Notes under the pieces: generated by a model
Told to the model about the DNA's origin: nothing
What the model saw: the letters and a program-made list of their open reading frames with translations, nothing else
Database searches by the model: none
Shown: positions 1-11,033 of the stretch, one piece after another
Position numbering within the stretch: position 1 is the stretch's first letter
How the letters are laid out: each line of letters starts with the position of its first letter
Assembly: GCF_937616625.2 (NCBI RefSeq)
Contig: NC_065576.1
Span: forward strand, 7,380,501-7,444,500
Direction of reading: 5' to 3'
Source: Mercurialis annua
Taxonomy: Eukaryota > Streptophyta > Magnoliopsida > Malpighiales > Euphorbiaceae
Length of the DNA: 64,000 bases
Program-made: the position numbers and the translations under genes

Positions 1-1345
1 TTTTAAACATCAGGGGGTTTAGCGCCCGTACCCCTAAAATTGAGGGGCCATGGGTGATTATTAGCCTGAACTAGGACGTTCAAGGTTAAAAACAACATAG
101 ACATATAAAGATAATCGGTTTATTAAAACGATGTAACATTTTAATTAAGCTATACATTCATCAAATCGACTAATGATAAGAGAACTACAAATTTTTACCG
201 AGAAAGGGATTAGGTTATATCTTTTATGTCTTGTTTTTTTTTAGAATTTACTCTTTAGAGTTAGAATTTTTGTTTTGAAATTGTGTTTTAATATTTGAAT
301 TCTAACTAGATCCGACGGGCCAGCGAGCTACTAGACCAAAGGAGTAAAGGGTTCCAAGTTTTGTTTTGGGGAAAACTGTTATGTGAGTTTGCATTTTTGC
401 TTTCGAATATTGATGTTAAAATGTTTTATAATTGAAAATATTATTTAAATCGCATTGCATCAAGTCGATTTGAAACCGACATAGATCCATTGAAACATGC
501 TTCCTATTGAGTGAAAATAGGGCTATGTGATCACCGGTACTGATAATATAGATTAAGCGTGTGATTTTTATAGAATTAAGAATAATTATGTTAAGTCAAA
601 TGGTGATGGAAATGTTCACGGTCTAGACTTAACGGGTAACCCTGAGGCGTCCGTAACATGGTTTACGGCCCAAATACCAATACAAAATTGTGACGTCAGT
701 AAATCTTGTTACGCTCTATATTCTGTATCAAACTATGATGTGATATATTGTTGTTCATGTTGTAGTTTATCCATTATGGAATATGAATGTTTAAATGCAA
801 TTTATGTATTTTATTAACGTATTTAAGTAATTATATAGACTCACTTAATATTGACCCTGTTGATATTTCCCTTTACAAGTAAATAGTACTTTTGACATGA
901 TTAGACTTCCAATCCTTGTTTCAGAAGCGTTTTTGTGTAATGCCACTCTAGAGCTGCTTAGTTCAGTCTATCTGACAGTATTTTATTTTAAATGGTTACT
1001 CTGATCGAACTACTATTATTTGTAAATTGTTTTGAAGGGTGCTTGTATATATAAATGTTTTTAACCAGTTGTTCATTATGTTGAACTGGTTCAATGGTTT
1101 TGAATTGTATTTGAAGTATGGCGGTTATATTTTATTAGATCTATGTTTACGCCCTAATTTCTGAAAATACAATCACAATTTTGTGATAACGGTTCATAAA
1201 GGTTTTAAAGTATTTCTAAAAGGAAGCTGAAAACCTTTTTGTTATTTCAAAACGCGAAAAACATTATAGAGGTTTCTAGATTTGCTACTGGTTTCGAATC
1301 CCATTTTCTATCGCCAGTCTCGACTTGAGATTTTGGGTCGTGACA
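1..1345 (+). mobile_element. 3' part of a Tekay/Del-type Ty3-gypsy LTR, cut by the window edge
   Basis: The segment ends in GGGTCGTGACA at 1335-1345, the same terminus as the complete solo LTR at 3767-6013. It shares further blocks with that LTR, for example ACTAGGACGTT near 67 versus 5082 and AGAGCTGC near 950 versus 5611. No primer-binding site follows position 1345, so this is either a 3' LTR or a solo LTR rather than a 5' LTR. The 5' end lies outside the window. The Tekay assignment rests on the long LTR and the terminal motif and is an inference. Confidence 0.6.
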
Positions 1346-2612
1346 GCAAGTGCATTTGCCTACTAAAGGACAATCTAATGTGATAATGTGATTTATACTA
1401 GAATGTTTCGAATTGTTTTACGGATCGAGATTAGTCCGGTTTAATAACTATATATTTTAATAACTAATTATATGTCATATGTGAATATTTTAAAATTAAA
1501 ACTTAAAAAATTATGTTTCAAATGTGATTTTTAAAGTTTCTAAAAGGAAAATAAATTTTAAAATAGTTTATTAAACTACGTTTTTCATAAATTAATTATA
1601 TGAATGTGACTATGTGTTAGTGATTGTGATTTGTGTTTAGAGTCAACTTTAGAGTTAGGATTTTGGTGTATATATTTTAAATTTAGATTTGACGAGTTCT
1701 AGAGCTTTCTGGTGAGAATGTCAGGGGACTTGACAACCTTGAAGGAATTTTATATTTTTGGGATATAGCGTTTCTGTGAGTTTGCATGCATTTTACTTTT
1801 AAATATTATTTTAAATTTTTTTTATTACTTCAACTGTTATTTTAAATAATATCGTTTATATATGTTTGATTTCAAAATTGATATAAATTCGATGAAACGT
1901 GCTTTCTATTAGGCGTTAATAAGACTGTGATATTACTAGTATTATTCAATATAAAGTAAGTATATGATTATGATAGAAGTAAGGAATGATTGTGATATAA
2001 GTTTGAGGCGACGGTAACATAGTTCACGGTCTAGACTTAACGGGAGAATTTGAGACGACAATAACATAGTTCACGGCCCATAACCCAATACATATATAAT
2101 GTGACGATAACATAGTTCACGACCCAGATACTGTGGCAAGTGAAAGTCTGGGACAATGTTGCAATGTGTACGGTCCAGACTTATTGGACGAATTGGAGGA
2201 TTGTAGATATATATATATATATGGTGGATTTATGACATGTTTTGATATATGTGGATCGAAAATTAAGGTTTCATCTGGATCCAATATATGATTATATATA
2301 TCATATAACTTTAATTGCAATATTTTTTATTAATATTCATTGGTAACTATGTGAACCCACTCAGTTTTAACTGATCCGTTGATATTTTTCTCTTTCAGGT
2401 ATATAGTAATTTGACATGATTGGGCGTCCATCTTTTGTTCTAGAAGTCGTTTTGAGCAATGTAAAGGATATCACATTTAACTCCAGAGCTGCAATAGTTA
2501 GATAATTTGGAGTCTGTTATCCATGTTTTCAATAAATCACTTGATTTTTATATAATCTAATATGAAACTACTGTATTAATATAATTTTTGAAAAGCTACG
2601 TGATTTTATAAA

Positions 2613-2911
2613 GGCCAAATTACTAAAAAAAGATCAAATCTTTTATGAAAATTTTACAAAAATTCAAACCTTTTTAATTTTATCCAATTTTTTTCTAAAA
2701 CGCATAATTTCGTTTCAATTATATCCAATTATGTAATTTTGCTCATGTGGCGCCTACGTGGTGCTGATGTGGCATGCCACATAAGCAAAATTGTGTAGTT
2801 GGACATAATTGAAATAAAATCATGTGTTTTGGGACAAATTGGATAAAATTAAAAAAATTAGACTTTTGTGAAACTTTTATAAAAGTTTTGGTCTTTTTTA
2901 GTCATCTGGCC
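2613..2911. mobile_element. Mutator-type MITE (299 bp) with 9-bp TSD
   Basis: The element begins GGCCAAATTACT and ends AGTCATCTGGCC, and its two arms are inverted copies of each other over most of their length. A perfect 9-bp target duplication TTTTATAAA lies at 2604-2612 and 2912-2920. Nine-base duplications with long inverted repeats are typical of Mutator-like non-autonomous elements. It sits inside the decayed LTR and is therefore younger than it. No ORF is present. Confidence 0.8.
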
Positions 2912-3130
2912 TTTTATAAAATATGGATGGTATATCAATTAGTGCTGATACAAAACTGTATCCTTTCTGTTGGTATATGGGTCGGGTCGTCCATATGACA
3001 GATTGACCCGAACCCAATTACCTAATATGGGTTTGCATGGGAGAGTGTTGCAACCTTTAATGAAAAGTTTCAAATCCATGAAAGGTGATAACTTATTGGA
3101 AAGTTACACCTATTCATGGCACCCAATTGA

Positions 3131-3133
<3 letters not shown>

Positions 3134-3163
<30 letters not shown>
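3134..3163. repeat. (TA)n microsatellite
   Basis: About fifteen uninterrupted TA units lie within the decayed LTR. A shorter TA run is at 2205-2222. Confidence 0.9.
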
Positions 3164-3171
<8 letters not shown>

Positions 3172-3766
3172 TACATATCAAACAAAATGATTGATTCATA
3201 AAAATACTCTCTAAATATGTATACAATAAAGATAGTACACAAGGTGTTGAATTACAAGTATTTTTCATAGTAAAAATACTTAACACTTAGTGACATAAAT
3301 CATTCAAACTTGTGAAATCAACAAGAGATATGTCTACAGCGATTCTATATTATTTCTGCATATTCCAACACTTTCTTTATGGTATTTTATTTGAAACAGG
3401 GCAGTTTATATTATCGAGACAAGTGATTTATGCTCTGGTTTCCGGTATTTGAATAACGGTTTTCAAGAAAATGTTTGCGATAAATAAAAAACAAATTAGC
3501 GGAGCTTTGTGAAAACGTATTATACATTATTAAAATGATTTAAACAACAAAAATTTATAGTCACTTCAGACTTGTTACGGATTTCAGAGCTAAGACTAAC
3601 ATTCCTTAGCGTCGGTTTTGCCTCGAAATTTCAGACCGTAACCAGGAAGTTCTTTGTTTTCCATGAAGATCTACCCAATAGGACAAAAATATTTTAATAA
3701 TTAACCTTATGGGAATGAGAATGGAGGAAGCTCATTCTCCATCCGTGGGGTTGAGGAGGGCATAAG

Positions 3767-6013
3767 TGTAATACCCCAAAATATTTAAGTATTTAATTGG
3801 ACCACGTGTCCAGTGTTAAGTCGCTAGAATGGCGATATCAGAAAGATTTCCGAGAAATTAGGATAAATATTAAATTTTAGCAGGACGGACTCGAAAGGAT
3901 TATTGTGAAAGATTTAATATTATATTTCAGTTCTAAAAGTTGGAATTAGAATTGGAAAAGAAAAATACCAAGAAAGTTGCAAAATAAAGTACAGGGACTA
4001 AAATGGTAATTTAACCATATAAAACCCGAAGGGATATTATTTCGCCAAGGTCCGCGAAATGTTTTATAGTATATGTGGTAAAAGTTTTGGGTTAATCGGA
4101 GACTTTTTAAAATTTGGACGCGGATGCGTTTTGGGCTAAATTGTCACTTTTGAGAAGTTTAAGGGCTAAAGTGTAAATTAGCCAATTAAGTCTCGAGAAT
4201 AGTAATTAAATGATTATTGACGGAAAATAATAATTTTGAGTTAGTATTATTTATATGAATATAAATAATACGAAAGTAATTGAGTTAAAAGGGTAATTTA
4301 ACCGTTTGGTTAAATTAGAAAGTTTAAAAGAGAAATGGTTTAAATTAAAGAAATGAAGGATTAAAACGGAAAATTTTCCAACTCATTTATATGTTTCCTT
4401 AAGCATAAGGAAATGAGAAAAGGATCAGAAGAAATGATCCAGAGAAGAGAGAAAATGACGATCACCGTCGTTTCGCCGCCGTTTCGCCGTTTCTCGCCCA
4501 AATCGCGAGTTCTTTATATCGATTCGTTCAGAATTCGATTCTCTATCATCGCTAAGCTTCAAATCAAGGTGAGTTTGACGTTTTTATTATGAGAATTGAT
4601 AAATAAGGGTTAATTCGTTTTAACGAATTAAACGAATCGTAATCGCGTTTCTATTGGCGTTTTTGATGATATTTGAGATGGTTATTAATGGAAATCGTGC
4701 TAGAATCGATTTTGGATGTTTAAGCACGTCGGAATTGGCCCGGGGAATGAACCCCGGGGCTGCACATTGGCAGCCGTATGCTGCACGAACGTGCAGTACA
4801 CGTTCGTGTAGCATACTGCACGAACGTGCAGCACACGTTCGTGTAGCATACTGCACGAACGTGCAGTACACGTTCGTGTAGCAGACTGCACGAACGTGGA
4901 GCACACGAACGTGCAGCGTACTGCACAACGTGCAGTACACTGCTGCACGAACGTGCATTCCTTCGCCGAGTGAGGATTCCTGATTTGGGCTTTCTGGGCC
5001 CTGACGCGACGCAGAAACTCGATTTCAAACAATTTCAAGTCGTGTAACCAATCGTGATTCGATTGAATATCAAAACGTAAACTAGGACGTTTAAAAGAAA
5101 AGCGTGATTAAGAGATTATCAAAGTTAAGAATCGTATTTGAAATACGATTATGTTAACCTAAGTTTATAACTTAGGATTTTGATACTAAGTCAACGTTCA
5201 TGGATTAAACGTATAGGTAACTCGATTAAGTAACTGACGTACCGACGAGCTATCAAGCCAGTTAGCGGGAGTGGATACGTGATTGGACAACGCATGGAGC
5301 TTACGCTTGCGGGATTATAATAATGCAGTTTTGGATAGCGGTCACTGTGAGTGGCAATTTACTTTCGCGTATTATTAGTATAAAAGTTATTTTTATATAT
5401 ATACGTATATTGTTTATACGCATCGCATTACCTATAATTGATTGAAATGTTATATTTTTATAATACTGTTAGTAAATGTCAACTCACTCAGTATTTTCCA
5501 AAATACTGACCCCCTCACAGTGTTTCCTTTCAGGTGACCGGAGTCGGATCAGACAGACCATCTCCTTTGTGTCGGCAGCCTTTTGGCTTACACAAAGTGC
5601 GAGTTTTTATAGAGCTGCAGTAGTCAGTAGGTGTCAGTATAAGATTTATAATTTAATTTCAAACGGTATTGGAAAAATAAACTCTGATATAGTTTTATAA
5701 ATAAGTTGTTTATAAAGATGGTGTTTTATCCGTTTGAATTGTGTACCAATTGCCTTAAGAGGAATTGGTTATGTTTGTGATCAGAAACAGGGCGGTGCTG
5801 GATATGAGATATCGCTCGGTTAGACCCTGGTTTCTAAGAATGTGTTCGCGAATGTTTTCAGAAAAGAAATACGATGTTTTAATAAATGTATTATATATAA
5901 TAAGATGTTTTATTCGCGAAAAATTTATAATGGTTTTAGGCTTGCTACGGGTTCCGGAGCTACCACTCCTGTTCCCTAGCGCCGGTCGCGGCTCAATAAT
6001 TTGGGTCGTGACA
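3767..6013 (+). mobile_element. Complete solo LTR of a Tekay/Del-type Ty3-gypsy element (2247 bp)
   Basis: The LTR starts TGTAATACCCC and ends GGGTCGTGACA. A perfect 5-bp target duplication ATAAG flanks it (3762-3766 and 6014-6018). There is no internal region, primer-binding site or second LTR, so it is a solo LTR left by LTR-LTR recombination. The paralogous site at 7391-7395 (ATAAC) is unoccupied, which confirms the boundaries independently. It includes a palindromic GC-rich minisatellite at 4775-4957. Apparent small ORFs inside it are not genes. Confidence 0.9.
4775..4957. repeat. Palindromic minisatellite inside the solo LTR
   Basis: A ~35-bp unit built from CTGCACGAACGTGCAG followed by the near-inverse ACACGTTCGTGTAGCA is repeated about three and a half times, then degenerates into shorter CTGCAC/GTGCAG pieces. 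Each 16-mer is a near-perfect palindrome (only the central AA is asymmetric), so both unit and array can fold on themselves. It is far more GC- and CpG-rich than its surroundings. Overlapping open frames here on both strands are a by-product of the repeat. Confidence 0.85.
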
Positions 6014-6261
6014 ATAAGGAAGGGGACAAGAAGTGTAATCTTCACCTAATGGAGATCCGATGTATACAAATGAAATTATATAATATTTTAAAAATAATTG
6101 ATATTTTATTTAATTTAATATTTATCAGTATAAATTTAATAAAAAAATTACAATATCGTATATAATGATAAAAAAATATAAATATGGCGTATTAATTTAC
6201 TATTTACTTGTAACTTGAATGTAATTTCATATTCTAAATTAAAAATAATGATACTTTTTTT

Positions 6262-6640
6262 CCTAATCATTTTTTAAATTCATATCTTTTATCAATTCCG
6301 ATTGAATTTTTTAATTGTTACAATCATATTTAATTAGAAAGTGTTTTTTTTGACAATTGTAACCAAAACTTTGAATTTTATTTTTTAAATCCAAACCTTT
6401 ATATTTTTTTATCAATTACGACTAAATTTTGAAAAATTATCTATCTTTTAAAAAGAGTTAATATAAAAGTTTGGTCGCAATTGATAGAGAATTGAAAGGT
6501 TTGGATTTAAAAAATAAAATTTAAAATTTTGGTCATAATTGTATAAAAAGAACTTTTAAAATGAACATGATTGTAAAAATTAAAAGGTTTGGACGTAATT
6601 GATGAAAAACACAAAGGTTGGGATTTTAAAAATGGTTAGG
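6262..6640. mobile_element. Foldback MITE, copy A
   Basis: The left end CCTAATCATTTTT and the right end AAAAATGGTTAGG are inverted copies, and the arms stay complementary through most of the 379 bp (for example AATCCAAACCTTT near 6389 against AAAGGTTTGGATT near 6497). I could not define a convincing target duplication. It is part of the tandemly duplicated unit; the paralogous copy is at 7641-8023. No coding sequence. Confidence 0.65.
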
Positions 6641-6802
6641 CCTATTTTCTATAATGAAAATTACAATTTTGTTTTAAATAGTTAGAACAATTTTTGATGA
6701 CATTTAAATATTATTATTAAAATATTTCAAATATTTAATTTAAAAATTTACAAAAATGCAATATTTAGACATCGAATAGGGATGAAGATACTTATATGGA
6801 TA

Positions 6803-7320
6803 CTAGTATCGCTTTACGTGTTTCACACGTGACTCGTAGTATGACTCGTCAAATAACGTTAATTATATTTATTATAGATTAGAATAATTATATTTATGTT
6901 TGATTAATAATTATTTCTATAATCATTAAATCAACCCATTATCAACTCTAACTCTAACTATTATAATTAAACAAATTATTACTAATTGATTTAGCCTATA
7001 ATTTATTACTAATTGATTTACCATTAATTTATTACCAATTGATTGCAATTAATAGTTTTACGTTCATTAACTAACCAATTATAAATAAAATACTTATTTA
7101 GTTTGAGTTTGAGTTTAATTAGGAATACATAAAGTTGACTCCAATAATTGTTTTTTATTTTGTATTCAATAGCTCATAATGGTAGATATGGTATAAAATT
7201 CGATAAAATAGGTGAGTATTTTAATTGGATTAAAAGTAGCTTAAATTAGCTAATATTTAGATAAAAAGATAATTATTATTAAATAATATTTAAATAGTAT
7301 TAAGGACATCAACGTAAATA
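6803..7320 (-). mobile_element. Helitron copy A, lacking its 5' terminus
   Basis: On the minus strand the sequence ends with a hairpin (ACGTGT-GAA-ACACGT) about ten bases before a terminal CTAG followed by T, the structure of a Helitron 3' end. Compared with copy B it lacks the last ~34 bp that hold the 5' TC end, because the tandem-duplication junction falls inside it. Non-autonomous; no Rep/helicase coding sequence is visible. Confidence 0.6.
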
Positions 7321-7640
7321 TTGTAATAATTAACCTTATGGGTATGGGAATGGAGGAAGCTCATTCTCCATATGTGGGGTTGAGGAGGTCATAACGAGGG
7401 GGACATGAAGTGTAATCTTCACCCAATGGAGATCTGATGTATACAAATGAAATTATATAATATTTTAAAAATAATTGATATTTTATTTAATTTAATATTT
7501 ATCAGTATAAATTTAATAAAAAAATTATAATATCGTATATAATGATAAAACAAATATAAATATAGCGTATTAATTTACTATTTACTTGTAACTTGATTGT
7601 AAATTCATATTCTATATTAAAAATAATGATACTTTTTTGT

Positions 7641-8023
7641 CCTAATCATTTTTTAAATTCATATATTTTATCAATTACGATCGAATTTTTTAATTGTTAC
7701 AATTATGTTTAATTTGAAAGTGTTTTTTTTTTACAATTGTAACCAAAACTTTGAATTTTATTTTTTAAATCCAAACCTTTATATTTTTTTATCAATTACG
7801 ACCAAATTTTGAAAAATTATCTATCTTTTAAAAAGAGTTAATATAGAAGCTTGGTCACAATTGATAAAAAAACTGAAAGGTTTGGATTTAAAAAATAAAT
7901 TTTAAAATTTTGGTCATAATTGTAAAAAAAAAGAACTTTTAAAATGAACATGATTGTAAAAATTAAAAGGTTTGGACGTAATTGATGAAAAACACAAAGG
8001 TTGGAATTTTAAAAATGGTTAGG
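7641..8023. mobile_element. Foldback MITE, copy B
   Basis: This is the paralogue of 6262-6640, with the same CCTAATCATTTTT / AAAAATGGTTAGG ends and small indels in the arms. It was duplicated with the 1.38 kb unit, not inserted independently. Confidence 0.65.
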
Positions 8024-8189
8024 CCTATTTTTTATAATGAAAATTACAATTTTGTTTTAAATAGTTAGAACAATTTTTAATGACATTTAAACATTATTAT
8101 TAAAATATTTCAAATATTTAATTTAAAAATTTACAAAAATGCAATATATAGATATCGAATAGGGATGAAGATCCTTAATTATATGGATA

Positions 8190-8740
8190 CTAGTATCGCT
8201 TTACGTGTTTTACACGTGACTCGTAGTATGACTCGTCAAATAACATTAATTATATTTATTATAGATTAGAATAATTATATTTATGTTTAATTAATAATTA
8301 CTTCTATAATCATTAAATCAATCCATTATCAACTCAAACTCTAACCGTTATAATTAAACAAATTATTACTAATTGATTTAGCCTATTATTTATTACTAAT
8401 TGATTTACCTTTAATTTATTACCAATTGATTGCGATTAATAGTTTTATGTTCATTAACTAACCAATTATAAATAAAATACTTATTTAGTTTGAGTTTGAA
8501 TTTAATTAGGAATACAAAAAGTTGACTTCAATAATTGTTTTTTATTTTGTATTAAATAGCTCATAATGATAAATATGGTATACAATTCTATAAAATAGGT
8601 GAGTATTTTAATTGGATTAAAAGTAGCTTAAATTAGCTAATATTTAGATAAAAATAATTATTATTGAATAATATTTAAATAGTATTAAGGACATTAACGT
8701 AAATATGTCTTTCCCCCCTTACTTTTATATATAGTATAGA
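8190..8740 (-). mobile_element. Non-autonomous Helitron (551 bp), complete copy
   Basis: On the minus strand the element starts TCTATACTATATATAAAAG directly after an A and ends CTAG directly before a T, so it lies between A and T as Helitrons do. A perfect 6-bp stem hairpin (ACGTGT/ACACGT, 8203-8217) precedes the CTAG. It has no inverted repeats or target duplication, as expected. No coding sequence. Copy A at 6803-7320 is a truncated duplicate. Confidence 0.7.
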
Positions 8741-9002
8741 TGAGGGTAAATCCATCCTCTTTAGTGAAATGTGAATGAAAATAAAGATTTTCCATTAGAA
8801 CGAGGATGGAACAGGGATGGTTTTTCTATCTCCGCCCTCACCCATTGTCATTTTTGTCAGGCGATAACTAACTGTGACGATCATATCTCTCTTATTTTTC
8901 CATTATTTCACCTTTATTTTCGCTTATATAATTTAATAATTTAAAAACACAACGTCAATTTTTTAAATTTTTTCTATTCGCGACATCTTATTCTTGACGC
9001 GT

Positions 9003-10409
9003 TCAGTTTGGATTTCGAAGACAATCTACGAATTTATCCACATATTGATTCTGTCTATTCCTGTCTCCAAACAACTCTTTCATTTCCATGCAGTTATCTC
9101 TATACACCTTTCCCTCTTCTTCTTCAACCACCAACCTCAACGAGTCAGCTACTGCTTGACTCGTAAACGATCCATCTTCTTCATTTCTTGGTATCAAATG
9201 CGCAATCTTTTTCTCCTCTAAAACCCTAGCATTCAACCCTTGATCCGAAAAATATGTCAAAACTATCAATGCTCTTCCAAATTGAAGTCCCTCCACCACT
9301 GAACCCATTCCTGAATGAGTCAAGAACCCACCAACCGAGTCATGAGCTAAGATTCTCACTTGAGGTGCCCAACTCGTGCACACCATACCGAGTCCTTTCA
9401 CTCGCTCCTCGAATCCATTGTCTGGTAACTCAACAGCTTCTGTATCAGCTAATCCTCGACGCTTTCTTAGCACCCAAAGAAACGGTAACCTCGAAAGCTC
9501 TAACCCTAAAGCTAACTCGGTTAATTCTACTTGACTCGGTTTTGCCTCGCTACCGAATGCTACATAAACAACCGATCCTTTTCTTTGATTGTCTAACCAA
9601 TTCTTGATTGATCTCCATGAATCTGACTCAGCTTCATCAGCTTTTCTCGGTAATAAACCAACCGGAATTACTGGTTTCTTATGCAGATTCTTCATAAGTT
9701 GTAACCATTCAGATTCAAACTCAGTACAGCTTCTTACAGCTATTAGGTCACAACGTTTAATCGCTTCACGTAGACGATAAAAAACCGAAAGATTCGACTC
9801 GTTTCCGGTTATCGACGAGAAAACCCTAACCGCTTCAAAAAAATTAAATGATATTGCTGACTGAAACGGAATCCAGACCGGTTTCACCGTATAATCTTCA
9901 ATAACACTGCGATAATCTTCATCTCCAGACGGCGGACAGCAATAGCAAAGAGATGAAGCAGTAAAAATACTAAAGAAAACAGTACGGACATTGAGTTTAC
10001 GGCATAAATCCGGTACCCAAAACGAAACAAAATCGAAAAGAATCCAATTTGGAAGTGAATTATTATCAATATTAGATTGAAGAAACTGAGAAAAGGGTTC
10101 TTGAAGAAGATCATAAGCTTTTGTAAGGTGCCACGTGTCTTCCAATGGTAGATCTGTGGTTGATTCTGCATGGAGAGGTAGGTTTTGTACGTAGGGTAAT
10201 GGGAGTTTGATGAAATTTATAAGATGGGCCAAGTTTTGAGGGATTTTTGGTAGGCGATCGATGTTTTTGGGGGTGGATATGAAGGAAATTTTGTGACCTT
10301 TTTGAGCAATTACTATGGAGAGTTCTAAGAATGGGATCATGTGACCGAAGGCTAGCCATGGAAACATGGCAATGTGAAGTTTATGATCATTTTCTTCATT
10401 TCTTGCCAT
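9003..10409 (-). CDS. UDP-glycosyltransferase, UGT91 / rhamnosyltransferase-like
   Basis: This intronless 468-residue family-1 (GT1) glycosyltransferase would transfer a sugar from a UDP-sugar to a small molecule in the cytosol. Group-A UGT91 members often extend the sugar chain of flavonoid or triterpenoid glycosides; the substrate here is not predictable. The N-terminal motif FPWLAFGH supplies the catalytic-base His at residue 23, and the PSPG box starts at Trp347 and ends with Asp-Gln at 389-390. In the PSPG core, where the family normally has HCGWNS or HSGWSS, residues 365-370 read HSGMGS, so the conserved Trp is Met. The length is normal and there are no internal stops. A copia element begins 28 bp upstream of the ATG, and the likely native TATA box is stranded beyond it at 15576-15586. 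A truncated paralogue lies upstream at 16377-17126. Confidence 0.93.
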   Translation of the reverse strand: MARNEENDHKLHIAMFPWLAFGHMIPFLELSIVIAQKGHKISFISTPKNIDRLPKIPQNLAHLINFIKLPLPYVQNLPLHAESTTDLPLEDTWHLTKAYDLLQEPFSQFLQSNIDNNSLPNWILFDFVSFWVPDLCRKLNVRTVFFSIFTASSLCYCCPPSGDEDYRSVIEDYTVKPVWIPFQSAISFNFFEAVRVFSSITGNESNLSVFYRLREAIKRCDLIAVRSCTEFESEWLQLMKNLHKKPVIPVGLLPRKADEAESDSWRSIKNWLDNQRKGSVVYVAFGSEAKPSQVELTELALGLELSRLPFLWVLRKRRGLADTEAVELPDNGFEERVKGLGMVCTSWAPQVRILAHDSVGGFLTHSGMGSVVEGLQFGRALIVLTYFSDQGLNARVLEEKKIAHLIPRNEEDGSFTSQAVADSLRLVVEEEEGKVYRDNCMEMKELFGDRNRQNQYVDKFVDCLRNPN

Positions 10410-10437
10410 ATGATTTGGAACTGTTGTAGATGATTTG

Positions 10438-10955
10438 TGTTAGGATTATTGATGCGGAAGAATATTTATTCGGGAATATAAACGACAAACTAGAGAAATA
10501 AAATAGACACAAATGATTTACGTGGTTCGGCGTAAGCCTACTCCACGGGCGAAAGAGAAGTAAAATCCACTATATGAGAATAGGAGTACAAATGGAGAAT
10601 ATCACTCAAAACCCATACCCCAAATAACACTAGAATAGTGTAACTCTCTAAATGTACTAGTAAAATAACTCTAGGGACTAAAAGAGTATTTTACTAATAC
10701 CTAAAAAAAAAAAAGACCTCACTCAAGTGTTTCCCAAATGTTATTGCTATTTATTTTTCTCCATGTCTTACTCCACCAATTTGCTAGTGTATATATAGCA
10801 AACTAAACTTGGTCACCAAGTAGTAGTATATGGCTAGGATTACAACTTGCTCTCCAAGTCAATTTGAATGGACAAGATTGATCCTTGCTCTCCAAGTTGA
10901 AATAGTGGACTTGGGCTAGTCTAATGGGCTTGACTAAATTCAAGGTAACATAACA
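10438..10955 (-). repeat. 3' LTR of the copia element
   Basis: It runs from TGTTAGG to CATAACA. A TATATATA motif on the minus strand (about 10790-10797) is a plausible U3 promoter element, placing a read-out transcript start roughly 350 bp upstream of the UGT ATG. At the matching place the 5' LTR has TACATATA. Confidence 0.95.
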
Positions 10956-10972
10956 ATTCTCTACCTTAACTT
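10956..10972 (-). other. Polypurine tract of the copia element
   Basis: The minus strand reads AAGTTAAGGTAGAGAAT immediately before the 3' LTR, matching the plus-strand primer of copia elements. Confidence 0.75.
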
Positions 10973-11033
10973 GAATTTCTTCTCAACATATAAACTTTAC
11001 TTCACTTTCTCCAAGTAAGCCCTTTAGGGCTAC

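Larger units (their letters stand above)
1360..3645 (+). mobile_element. Diverged second LTR remnant of the same gypsy family
   Basis: This stretch repeats, with many substitutions, the order of blocks seen in 1-1345: the GTTCACGGTCTAGACTTAACGGG block (near 2021 versus 614), the GTTGATATTT block (near 2378 versus 859) and the TTGACATGATT block (near 2411 versus 892). A decayed version of the LTR 3' end is recognisable near 3570-3645. It is interrupted by the MITE at 2613-2911 and contains (TA)n runs. There is no coding capacity. Its boundaries are approximate. Confidence 0.45.
3691..8706. repeat. Tandem duplication of a ~1.38 kb unit; first copy interrupted by a solo LTR
   Basis: Copy A spans about 3691-7320 (minus the LTR) and copy B about 7321-8706. 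Both contain, in the same order, a segment around TTAACCTTATGGG, a foldback MITE, and a Helitron end with CTAG and a hairpin. The copies differ by scattered substitutions and small indels. The three junctions share a short AAATAT/AAATATT motif (near 3687, 7316 and 8701), consistent with microhomology at the breakpoints. Copy B lacks the solo LTR, so the LTR most simply arrived after the duplication. Confidence 0.8.

Noticed and set aside
4775..4957. CRISPR-like array
   Set aside because: The units are palindromes without unique spacers, and the window is eukaryotic.
4620..5038. Cys/Arg/Val-rich open frames on both strands
   Set aside because: They are translations of the palindromic minisatellite in the solo LTR; three overlapping frames are open at once because of the repeat.
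5476..6049. Small open frames near the LTR end
   Set aside because: They lie wholly inside the solo LTR and show no domain.
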